Part shown: piece after piece, positions 14,634 through 21,894 of the stretch
How positions within the stretch are numbered: position 1 is the stretch's first letter
Layout of the letters: each line of letters starts with the position of its first letter
Source of the DNA: an uncultured Anaerotruncus sp.
Lineage (GTDB): Bacteria > Bacillota > Clostridia > Oscillospirales > Ruminococcaceae
DNA length: 29,688 bases
Reading direction: 5' to 3'
Assembly (NCBI GenBank): GCA_910586875.1
Contig: CAJUJI010000014.1
Span: 1 to 29,688 of the forward strand
Notes under the pieces: generated by a model
The model's input: the letters and a program-made list of their open reading frames with translations, nothing else
What the model was told of the DNA's origin: nothing
The model's database searches: none
Program-made: the position numbers and the translations under genes

Positions 14634-17180
14634 ATGGCAGGATTTTTATATCGAGGGATTTTGCTGCAACAGCATAAAGAGCCTGCGCTCTCCCGCAACC
14701 TGCGGGAGTTTTTGAGTGCGGACAAAATCAGCGTACTGATGGACCGCGCCCCGGTGACCAATCCCGACGCACTCACCCCGGAGGAAATTGTACAGATCGC
14801 GCGGGATGCCCGCATTATCGACGAGCGGGATGGTCATGCGCTGGCGGATAAGCTGGACTATCATGGGCTGCCGCCGCGGCTGCTGGTCGCGGATGCAATC
14901 GACGATGAGCCGTATATTTCCAGTCAGCTCAACCCGCTGCTGAAAAACCAACAGCTGGCCGCAGACGGGCTGCGTTTTGCGCAGCGCGCCGCCCGCGCAG
15001 AGGATGTGGAATTTGCAGTTTATAAAAATCTGACCGATCTGGAAATTCACATCCCTAAAAAAATTGCAGATTTTCGCGTGCGGCGGATTCGCGGCCGCTA
15101 TCCCGCCGACCGGCGCGCTTCTCAGGCGTACGCCGCCAACCAGGATGTTCTGGTGGTGGGCGTTTGTGCGCTGCTGCACCTGGCGCGCGCGATTCTATAT
15201 AATAAGCCACAGACCACCGCATTTATCACCGTGGCCGGGGACTGCATCGGCAATCCCATCAATTTGGAGGCGTCGCTGGGCATTACGGTGGGCCAGGCGC
15301 TGGAACGCTGCGGCCTGATCGACGACCCCGCGCGGGTGATCATCGGCGGCTCGATGACCGGCATCAGCGTAATCGACACCGATAAAACCTTGGTGACCCC
15401 CACCACCCGCGCAATCCTCGCCTTTCGCAGAAATCCCAAGGCGCTGGATTTCACCTGTATCGGCTGTTCGCGGTGCGTACATGTCTGCCCGCAGGGGCTC
15501 AACCCGTTTTATCTGTTCCGCAGCATCCAACGCAGACGGTACGACATGTTCCGCTCGCTTGATGCGCAAATGTGCATCGGATGCGGCACATGCAGCTATA
15601 TGTGTCCGGCGAAGCTGGATCTCTCCGACACCATCATGCGCGCCAAACGACAGCTGCGCCCAATGCTGCTGTCGATTAACAACGCGGAGCAGAAGGTCCT
15701 GGCGCGGGACGAGGCGGATTTTGAAAGCTATATGAGCGACTGGCGCTTGCAGGGCGCACAGCGGGTTTATCTGCGCACCCAAAAGCAGCTTGCGCGCGAA
15801 CTGGCGCAGCAGGAGGCCGCTGCCCTGCGGGAGCGGGACGCTGCGCTCGCCACGGCAAAAAGCGAGATGGAGGCTGCTGACCAGGCGCACCAGCAGGAGC
15901 TTGCCGCCGCGGATAAGGAGCTGGAGCAGGCGCTTGCAGACGGACAGCACAGCTATTCGCTGGCCGAGGAGAAGGGCGAAAAGGCACTGGAACAGGGACG
16001 GCAGCTGATCGAGCAGGCGCAGCAGGCGGCCGATCAGGTGGCGCAGGAGGGCGAGCAGGCGATTGCGGCGGCTCAGGCACAGGCGGACCAGGTTGCACGC
16101 GATGGAGAACGCCAGCTCGAGGAAGCCCGCCGCCAGGGGCAGCAGCTGGAAAAGGAAGCGCAGCGGCAAACCACCGGTGCGCAAAAGGATGCGCAGCAGC
16201 TGCAAAAGGATGGCGAACGGCAGATTGCCGATGCGCAGAAGGCGGTGGACGCTGTGCGCAAGGACGGCGAAAAGCTGCTGCGCGACGCAGAAAACAACGT
16301 CGCGCGGGTGCGCAAGGACGGCGAAAAGCGCATCAGTGAGGCCAACCGCGCACTGACCCGCACACAGGAAAAATTGCTGCGCGCCGAGCAGGACGGCGGA
16401 AAATCCACCCCGGAGCAGCTGGAGGAGCTGCGGCAGGCGGTCGCATTGGCCGGACAGCAGCAGCGTCAGGCGGCGCAGTGGTTGCAGGATGAGGAAAAAA
16501 GGGCGCAGCAGGAGGTCTTGCAGGTGCAGCAGCAGGCGGCGCTATTGGTGCATCAGGCTGAAAACCAGGTTGCGGCGGCCCGCCAGCAGGCGGCAACGCT
16601 CGCCCAGCAGGGCCAGGCAGGAATTGCACAATCGCAGGCGCAGGAGGACGCCACCGCAAAGGAGACCCAAAAGCAGCTTGCGCTGTTGGCGCTGCAAATC
16701 CAGAAGAACCACCAGCAGGCGTTTGAGGCGGTCAAGCAAACCCGCTTGCAGCAATCGCTGCTGCACCGCAAGGCGCTTGACGCACTCGAGGCGGAGAAAG
16801 CACATTTTGCCCAAACCAAACAGGCGTTGGAGGTTGCGCTGGCCCAATGTAAAGAGAAAATTACCGGCTATCTACAGCAGGAGCAACGCTCCTGCCGTCA
16901 GCGCAAGGCGCAGGCGGACGCCGCCCATGTGCAGGAGCAGCAGCGGTATGAACGGCGCCAGCAGGAGATCGCCGCGGAATATAACCAAAAGCTCGCCCAG
17001 ATACGCGCTGAGGATTCGGCGGCGCATTTGCAGGCGGACCTTGTGCTGGCGCAGGCGCAGCGGGAGTCTCAGCTTGCACGGCGGGCGGCGCAGCGCGCCA
17101 ATGAAGCGCTCACCGGACGCAGTCTGGCGCAGCAGCGCGCCGCACACCAAAAGGCTATGACAGGAGGGAGCCGCAAATGA
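14634..17180 (+). CDS. RnfC-like iron-sulfur protein with long C-terminal coiled coil
   Basis: The 848-residue product aligns by eye with RnfC, the peripheral NADH-oxidising subunit of Rnf, over about residues 50-335. The true 4Fe-4S motifs are kept: Cys275/278/281/285 (CIGCSRCVHVCP) and Cys314/317/320/324 (CIGCGTCSYMCP). The N-terminal RnfC barrel is shortened. The GxGGAxFPT nucleotide/FMN loop is replaced by an ERDGHALAD-like stretch, and the NGAECEPY loop reads ADAIDDEPY, so NADH oxidation is unlikely. From about 375 to 848 the chain is Ala/Gln/Glu/Lys-rich coiled coil, with an 18-residue tandem unit built on RKDGEK. The start ATG at 14634 follows CGGAGG. The stop overlaps the next gene (ATGA). 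Confidence 0.85.
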   Translation: MAGFLYRGILLQQHKEPALSRNLREFLSADKISVLMDRAPVTNPDALTPEEIVQIARDARIIDERDGHALADKLDYHGLPPRLLVADAIDDEPYISSQLNPLLKNQQLAADGLRFAQRAARAEDVEFAVYKNLTDLEIHIPKKIADFRVRRIRGRYPADRRASQAYAANQDVLVVGVCALLHLARAILYNKPQTTAFITVAGDCIGNPINLEASLGITVGQALERCGLIDDPARVIIGGSMTGISVIDTDKTLVTPTTRAILAFRRNPKALDFTCIGCSRCVHVCPQGLNPFYLFRSIQRRRYDMFRSLDAQMCIGCGTCSYMCPAKLDLSDTIMRAKRQLRPMLLSINNAEQKVLARDEADFESYMSDWRLQGAQRVYLRTQKQLARELAQQEAAALRERDAALATAKSEMEAADQAHQQELAAADKELEQALADGQHSYSLAEEKGEKALEQGRQLIEQAQQAADQVAQEGEQAIAAAQAQADQVARDGERQLEEARRQGQQLEKEAQRQTTGAQKDAQQLQKDGERQIADAQKAVDAVRKDGEKLLRDAENNVARVRKDGEKRISEANRALTRTQEKLLRAEQDGGKSTPEQLEELRQAVALAGQQQRQAAQWLQDEEKRAQQEVLQVQQQAALLVHQAENQVAAARQQAATLAQQGQAGIAQSQAQEDATAKETQKQLALLALQIQKNHQQAFEAVKQTRLQQSLLHRKALDALEAEKAHFAQTKQALEVALAQCKEKITGYLQQEQRSCRQRKAQADAAHVQEQQRYERRQQEIAAEYNQKLAQIRAEDSAAHLQADLVLAQAQRESQLARRAAQRANEALTGRSLAQQRAAHQKAMTGGSRK
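16203..16364 (+). repeat. 54-bp tandem repeat in the RnfC-like coiled coil
   Basis: Units beginning near 16203, 16257 and 16311 are exactly 54 bases apart, each encoding (Q/R)KDGE(R/K) followed by a helix-forming segment. The period of 18 residues gives a regular helical tail. Confidence 0.85.
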
Positions 17181-18178
17181 AGCTGAACCGACATGCAGCG
17201 CCGCACATCCGCTATCATGAGGATAACCGCACGCTGATGAGCGATGTTATTTTGCTGCTGCTGGTGCTGTGCGTGCTGGCCTACCTGTATTACGGGCTGC
17301 GCGCGGTGCTGCTGTGCGCATTTTCGGCGCTGGCAGCCAGCCTGAGCGATGGGATATGTACACTGCTGCGCGCCCGTCAGCCCAATCTGCGCGACCTCTC
17401 CCCGATTGTGACCGGCCTGATTATCGCGTTGGCAATGCCCGCCAGCGTCCCCTATTATGTGGCTGTCACCGCCTCGGTTTTTGCAATTGCGGTGGTCAAG
17501 CATCCATTCGGCGGCACAGGACATAACCTGTTTAATCCTGCGGCAGCGGGGTTCGCGTTTGTGTCCATCTGCTGGCCCAGCCAGGTGTTCCATTATCCGC
17601 AGCCCTTCACCCCGCTGCCGCTGTTTGGGGAGGTCTCTGCGGTGCTGGTGCGCAATCCGATGTTTGTATTGCGCTCGGGCGGACTGCCCAGCAATAACCT
17701 TACCGAGCTGCTGCTGGGCAACTACCCTGGGCCGATGGGCGCCACCAATACCTTGGTGGTTGTGGCCTGTCTGCTCTATCTGCTGTACCGCAGGACGGTG
17801 CGCTGGCAGCTGCCGCTGCCGTTTTTGGCAAGCTGTGCGGCGTGTGCGCTGCTGTTCCCGCGGGTGCTGCATGTGGGGCTGCGCTCGGTGCTGTATGAGC
17901 TGCTCTCGGGGCTGCTGCTGTATGGTGCAGTCTTTATGATTTCCGATCCGGTGACCAGTCCAAAACGAGATTCTTCAATGGCCATCTATGGCGTACTGAC
18001 CGGAATTGTTACGATGGTGTTCCGCTATTTTGGCGAGCTGGAGTCCACGCTGCCGTTTGCACTGCTGCTCTCCAATGCACTGGTGCCCATCATCGACCGC
18101 TATAACGAGGCGTTACACCGCATGATAAGGAGGAAGAAGCTTGAAGCTAGAACAGCTCAAAAAGCACAGAAGGCGTAG
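17177..18178 (+). CDS. RnfD/NqrB-like membrane protein lacking the FMN-attachment threonine
   Basis: The 333-residue product is an RnfD-type integral membrane protein with about nine to ten hydrophobic segments. Strong family marks: an N-terminal PHIR, SPIVTGLIIALAMP (75-88), KHPFGGTGHNLFNPAAAGF (108-126), LTELLLGN, and SDPVTSP with a following SxxIYGVLTGIVTMVFR. In RnfD a threonine in a T/S-x-ATPL motif carries covalent FMN. The matching stretch here (about 151-163, GEVSAVLVRNPMF) has no threonine, so no covalent flavin is expected. The start overlaps the RnfC-like stop and follows GGAGGGAG. It overlaps the E-like gene by 38 bases. Confidence 0.88.
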   Translation: MKLNRHAAPHIRYHEDNRTLMSDVILLLLVLCVLAYLYYGLRAVLLCAFSALAASLSDGICTLLRARQPNLRDLSPIVTGLIIALAMPASVPYYVAVTASVFAIAVVKHPFGGTGHNLFNPAAAGFAFVSICWPSQVFHYPQPFTPLPLFGEVSAVLVRNPMFVLRSGGLPSNNLTELLLGNYPGPMGATNTLVVVACLLYLLYRRTVRWQLPLPFLASCAACALLFPRVLHVGLRSVLYELLSGLLLYGAVFMISDPVTSPKRDSSMAIYGVLTGIVTMVFRYFGELESTLPFALLLSNALVPIIDRYNEALHRMIRRKKLEARTAQKAQKA

Positions 18179-18800
18179 CCGCCTGCTCAACGGAATTTTT
18201 GGGCGCAATCCGGTTTTTGTGGGCGGGATGGCACTGCCGCTTGTGATTATTGCGACCACCAATCTGAAAAATGCGGCGGCAATTTCACTGCTGGTTGCCT
18301 GCGCAACCCTGCCGGCGGTCCTGTTCGCCTCGGTGCTCGGGCAGCGGATGCCCGATTGGGCCGCCCCGCCGTTTTACGCATTGTTTACAATGATCCTGGT
18401 GCTGACCAGTGTGCCGGTGCTCGGGCTGATCTCGCCCGAGGTAACCGACTCGCTGGGAATTTATACCGCATTGGTGTCGGTGAATACCATGACCCTTTCG
18501 CTTTGCAGCCATCATGCGGGCGATCAGGCCAACCCGCTGCTTGCGCTGATCGATGGCGTGACCTATTCGATCGGGTTTGCGCTGGCGGCGCTGCTGGTCG
18601 CTGCGCTGCGGGAGGCGTTCGGCACCAATACCATCTGGGGGGTGCCGCTCAAGCTGCCGTTTCGCATCTATGGCTTGCAGCTTGCTTATTCCGGCTTTAT
18701 TCTGGTGGCGCTGCTGTCCGCCTGCTTCCGCTTTTTGCGGCGGCTCGCTTACCAGCTGCTCTACCGGCATGAAAACCCGTTTTCAGAAGAAACCAGCTGA
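18141..18800 (+). CDS. RnfE/NqrD-like membrane protein lacking both cluster cysteines
   Basis: RnfE-type membrane protein of 219 residues with about six helices. Family marks: RNPVFVGG near the start (22-29), LGIYTALVSVN (105-115), LIDGVTYSIGFALAALLVAALREAFG and a terminal tryptophan-glycine. In Rnf/Nqr, RnfE/NqrD gives two of four cysteines that hold a 2Fe-2S cluster in the membrane. Both positions are replaced: the LGLCP cysteine aligns with Pro33, and the VNC cysteine with Thr116. The start is a TTG at 18141 with AGGAGG seven bases upstream, inside the end of the D-like gene. A charged RRR segment follows the start. Confidence 0.85.
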   Translation: MKLEQLKKHRRRSRLLNGIFGRNPVFVGGMALPLVIIATTNLKNAAAISLLVACATLPAVLFASVLGQRMPDWAAPPFYALFTMILVLTSVPVLGLISPEVTDSLGIYTALVSVNTMTLSLCSHHAGDQANPLLALIDGVTYSIGFALAALLVAALREAFGTNTIWGVPLKLPFRIYGLQLAYSGFILVALLSACFRFLRRLAYQLLYRHENPFSEETS

Positions 18801-18813
18801 TTAGGAGGCGTTT

Positions 18814-19416
18814 ATGGAACTCGTGCGCAACTTTCTGTTTATCCTGCTGACTGCGGCATTGATGCAGAATACCGTCTTTGCCAGAGCAATGGGGATCGGG
18901 CGGGAAACAACGCAGCTTTCTTCGCCGGAGAAGATCTTTCTGTTCGGCGGCTCGCTGACCTATGTGGCGTTTTTTTCGGCGCTGCTGACCTATCCATTGG
19001 CGCTGCTGTGCGAGCATTTTATCGCTTTGGAAAATCAAACGATCGCCCGTTACCTGCTTGCGATTTTGATGATTTGCCTGGTCTATCTGGTCAGTTGGCT
19101 GGTCACCAGACGGTTTTTGCCGGTGGTACATTATTATATTCGCGAGCTGTTTGCTGCGGCCACCTTTAACTGTGCGGTTTTGGGAACCGTGCTGATCACC
19201 TATGTGAGCAATTACAGCTTTGCTTTTACACTGGTTTATGCGGTCGGCTCGGGAATCGGCTACACGCTGGCGCTGCTGCTCATTCATGAGGGCAACCGCC
19301 GGATTGCGTTGAGCGATATTCCGCGGTCGTTTCGTGGACTGCCGATTACCATTCTGTATATCGGCATTCTGTCACTCGCAATTTACGGGCTGATTGGACA
19401 TCAGCTGCCCACATGA
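18814..19416 (+). CDS. RnfA/NqrE-like membrane protein with one of two cluster cysteines
   Basis: RnfA-type membrane protein of 200 residues with about six helices. The C-terminal half is very close to RnfA: FNCAVLGTVL (118-127), SFAFTLVYAVGSGIGYTLALLLI, and LSDIPRSFRGLPITILYIGILSLAIYG. The N-terminal half is diverged: the LGICPFLG loop reads MGIGRET, so the cluster cysteine is Gly29, whereas Cys120 is kept. A tail sequence of this quality suggests selection on the fold. The gene follows the E-like gene by 13 bases with GGAGG, and precedes the putative glycosidase gene by 21 bases. Confidence 0.86.
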   Translation: MELVRNFLFILLTAALMQNTVFARAMGIGRETTQLSSPEKIFLFGGSLTYVAFFSALLTYPLALLCEHFIALENQTIARYLLAILMICLVYLVSWLVTRRFLPVVHYYIRELFAAATFNCAVLGTVLITYVSNYSFAFTLVYAVGSGIGYTLALLLIHEGNRRIALSDIPRSFRGLPITILYIGILSLAIYGLIGHQLPT

Positions 19417-19437
19417 TGTTTCGGGAGGTGAACGGCT

Positions 19438-20682
19438 ATGAAAGGTAAAGGGGTCAAGGTTAAACGCTACCGGCATATCTACCGGCGCTCTCGCGGCGCC
19501 CTGCTGCTGCGCGGCATCGGAACCCTGGCGGTCATCAGTTTGCTCGCCTTTGTGGGGTGGAGCGCCTATGCGCCGGTGATTGAATTTTTAAACGGGCTGG
19601 AAAAGCCGCTGCCGGTCAGCGCTTCCGTTTCGGAAAGTCAACCTGAACAGGAGGAATCCTCCTCCCAGTCGGAGGCTGAAAAGCCGCTGCCTGCACAGGC
19701 GCCCTTCCATGCGGCCTATCTGCCGGTCAGTGCGCTGACCAACTCCGCAGGCCTAGAGCGGGCGCTCGCGGAGCTGGAGGGAATGGACATCAATGCAATT
19801 CTATTCGACCTGAAGGATATCAATGGACAGGTGCTCTATCAGTCAGAGCTGCTTCAGGTGGAGACGGCAGAGGCACAGGCAGCCGGCGCATATGATCTGG
19901 AGCGGCTGTGCAAGCAGCTCAAAGAGGCCGGTTACACCCCCATCGGGCGGCTGAACGCCTTCCGCGACCCTATCGGCGCGAAATTGGAGGGAGCCGGCGT
20001 CCGCTATCTGGATACCGATGTGCTCTGGCTGGACAATTCCCAGGAAATGGGCGGCAAGCCGTGGCTGAACCCGTATGCACGTCCGGCGCGCAGCTATCTT
20101 TACGCGCTGATGTCTGAGGCCATTTCATTCGGCGTGGAGCAGATTCTGTTGGATCATGTCTGCTTCCCCAGCGGCTACGGTTTGGAATATGCTGGTTATG
20201 GCAACGTCAACATGAGCAAACCGGAGGCCCTCAGCAGCTTTATCGAGCAGGCGCAGGAGCGCGCTGCCTCTTTGGGCGCCAGCGTGCGGGTGTATGTGAC
20301 CGGCCTGGCCGCATTGGGCGTTTACAACGATTATTACGGCGACGTCAACCCGCTGACGCTGACAGACAATCTCGTATTGGGTACCATGCCCTCACAGTTC
20401 GGGGATGGATTCACGCTGGGCGCGGATGCGGCGCAGCCGTTTACGGTGGAGCGGCCGATTTTACAGCCAGGACAAACCATCGAAATGCTGCTGGATACCC
20501 TCAAGCCCGCGCTGGCAGGCAAGGAGCTCGCCGGCATGGTGCAGGGCTATACTGCGACCGGCAGCTATCTGCACAACAAGGTTTATGCAGCAAGCGACCT
20601 CGCCGAACAGATAGAGGCGCTGGAAAGCCGGTCGATTCACAGCTATATTTTGTATCATCCAATGGGAACCTACCCAAAATAA
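19438..20682 (+). CDS. Membrane-anchored putative glycoside hydrolase (DUF4015-type)
   Basis: Protein of 414 residues with an Arg/Lys-rich N-terminus, one membrane helix (about 22-45), a Ser/Glu/Gln-rich linker (about 60-88), and an extracytoplasmic domain of about 320 residues. The domain resembles DUF4015 putative glycosidases (TIM-barrel fold): AILFDLKDINGQVLYQSE, IGRLNAFRDPIGAKL, WLNPYARPARSYLYALMSEA, VEQILLDHVCFPS, and RVYVTGLAALG. Substrate and activity are unknown; cell-wall or capsular polysaccharide is a reasonable guess. The start ATG at 19438 follows GGGAGG. It is the last gene of the Rnf-like operon, suggesting a link with that complex. Confidence 0.75.
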   Translation: MKGKGVKVKRYRHIYRRSRGALLLRGIGTLAVISLLAFVGWSAYAPVIEFLNGLEKPLPVSASVSESQPEQEESSSQSEAEKPLPAQAPFHAAYLPVSALTNSAGLERALAELEGMDINAILFDLKDINGQVLYQSELLQVETAEAQAAGAYDLERLCKQLKEAGYTPIGRLNAFRDPIGAKLEGAGVRYLDTDVLWLDNSQEMGGKPWLNPYARPARSYLYALMSEAISFGVEQILLDHVCFPSGYGLEYAGYGNVNMSKPEALSSFIEQAQERAASLGASVRVYVTGLAALGVYNDYYGDVNPLTLTDNLVLGTMPSQFGDGFTLGADAAQPFTVERPILQPGQTIEMLLDTLKPALAGKELAGMVQGYTATGSYLHNKVYAASDLAEQIEALESRSIHSYILYHPMGTYPK

Positions 20683-20729
20683 ACGAAGGGCCGACAGACT
20701 CGCCAGCACAAAAGAAAAGAGGAATTTTG

Positions 20730-21284
20730 ATGGCATTTAAGGTAAAGCTATTTTCCGGCGCGCCGGATTTTGAAGCGCTGCATGTTGCAAAAATCACCAA
20801 TTTTCCACTGGAGCCGCGGGACTATAAGCCGTATTCTCAGGCACGCATCTGCTTTGCAGGGGATGGACTGCATTTGCAGCTGCTCGCGTTTGAGGCAACC
20901 CCGCTGCCGCTGAGCCTGATGCGGGTGGAGCTGCGTTTCCCTGACTGTCCCAATCCGCTGAGTGTGATACTGCGCGCGGACGGCAACTATTCCGTGTGCC
21001 GCGTTTGGGCAAAGGATGTTTCAGAGCTATCGGTGCTGCACGCTTTTACCGGTGAAGATTTACAGGGAGTTTATTGGGGCGGAAATATTCTGGTTTCTAA
21101 CCAGCTTTTGGGGGAATATTTCAGCAGCTTTGAGCCGCGGCCTGGAAAAACCTTTTCGGGCAACTTTTATAAAATATGCGTCGACCCAAAACGGGAGCAT
21201 TACGGCAGCTACTTCCCTGCTGACTTTCAGAAAACAGCAGACCATCCGGACAATCTCGGCGAATTTGTCATCATCGACTACTAA
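20730..21284 (+). CDS. Stand-alone CBM9-like (carbohydrate-binding family 9-like) protein
   Basis: Protein of 184 residues with no signal peptide and no membrane segment. A mid part, YKPYSQARICFAGDGLHLQLLAFE, and an end, GKTFSGNFYKICVDPKREHYGSYFP followed by an H-P-x-x-(F/L)-G-x-F pattern, resemble the CBM9-like/DOMON-like fold found at the end of bacterial carbohydrate-active proteins. With no catalytic domain it may bind a sugar inside the cell, but this is inference. The ATG at 20730 has GAGG seven bases before it; a TTG one codon earlier is not needed. It follows the glycosidase-like gene by 47 bases, possibly in one transcript, and ends in a terminator. Confidence 0.6.
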   Translation: MAFKVKLFSGAPDFEALHVAKITNFPLEPRDYKPYSQARICFAGDGLHLQLLAFEATPLPLSLMRVELRFPDCPNPLSVILRADGNYSVCRVWAKDVSELSVLHAFTGEDLQGVYWGGNILVSNQLLGEYFSSFEPRPGKTFSGNFYKICVDPKREHYGSYFPADFQKTADHPDNLGEFVIIDY

Positions 21285-21289
21285 GCAAA

Positions 21290-21319
21290 AACAGCCCAGC
21301 CTATTTAGGCTGGGCTGTT
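21290..21319. terminator. Bidirectional terminator between the CBM9-like and rrf2 genes
   Basis: A perfect 14-pair stem (21290-21303 with 21306-21319) around a TT loop. The A-run before it serves as U-run for the minus-strand Rrf2 gene. Confidence 0.88.
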
Positions 21320-21330
21320 GATTTCGCAAA

Positions 21331-21723
21331 TTAAAAATGCTCCGAATAAAGGCGTTCCCGCACCATCCGTGCGAGCTCGGAATAGGTCTCGTGGAACCGG
21401 CAGGCGGTGTCGGTATCGCTTGTGCGGGTGCAGGGAAAATCCTTGACGCCGACACAGCGGCTAATGGTGATCGGACCCTCTACCACCTCAATCACCTGCC
21501 CCAGCGAAATTTCCTCTGGCGGCTTTGCAAGCTCATAGCCGCCGCTGGTGCCCTTAAAGGAGCGGACAATCCCCTCTGCAACCAGCTTGCGCAGAATTTT
21601 CAGCGAAAAGCGCAGGGTGACTCCTGTGCAGGCGGCCAACTTTTTGGCGTCCATCCGACCGCCATTTTTGGCCAAACAATTTACAATGCGTACGGCATAA
21701 TCCGCTTCTAATGTAATGTGCAT
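21331..21723 (-). CDS. Rrf2-family transcriptional regulator with a three-cysteine cluster site
   Basis: Regulator of 130 residues. The winged helix-turn-helix is clear (EADYAVRIVNCLA at 6-18, KILRKLVAEGIVRSFKG at 42-58, followed by SGGYELAKPPEEISLGQVIEVVEG). Cys90, Cys98 and Cys108 match the spacing area of IscR/NsrR-type 2Fe-2S ligands, so it probably senses iron-sulfur status, redox or nitric oxide. The start at 21723 follows GAGG. Its promoter overlaps a perfect inverted repeat, so it likely represses itself. No isc/suf gene is adjacent. Confidence 0.9.
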   Translation of the reverse strand: MHITLEADYAVRIVNCLAKNGGRMDAKKLAACTGVTLRFSLKILRKLVAEGIVRSFKGTSGGYELAKPPEEISLGQVIEVVEGPITISRCVGVKDFPCTRTSDTDTACRFHETYSELARMVRERLYSEHF

Positions 21724-21742
21724 AGCAATGGACCTCTTTAAT

Positions 21743-21794
21743 GTATACTATTTATATCCAATTTTAGTATACGGGAAAACGGATGGTTTGTCAA
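21743..21794 (-). promoter_or_regulatory. Promoter and Rrf2 operator (perfect inverted repeat)
   Basis: Minus strand TTGACA (21789-21794), 17-base spacer, TATACT (21766-21771). A perfect 8-base inverted repeat, GTATACTA (21743-21750) and TAGTATAC (21765-21772), spaced by 14 (22 bases centre to centre), overlaps the -10. This is classical geometry for dimer repression. Confidence 0.82.
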
Positions 21795-21894
21795 GCGGTG
21801 CGCCAATTTGGATTTTCTTGCGGGCTATGGACACACTAACCACAAGCGCAAACCTCTGCACCGAGCGATAAAACCGAAAAGGCAGGCGTTTCTT

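Noticed and set aside
15195..16205. 336-codon open frame on the minus strand inside the RnfC-like gene
   Set aside because: Leu/Arg-rich shadow of a Gln/Ala-rich coiled-coil region, without a ribosome binding site. The same holds for the other frames in 15400-17160.
14634..19416. Decaying ordinary Rnf operon
   Set aside because: No stop codons or frameshifts, overlapping coupled starts, preserved fold motifs and intact cluster cysteines in the C-like subunit argue for selection on a different function.
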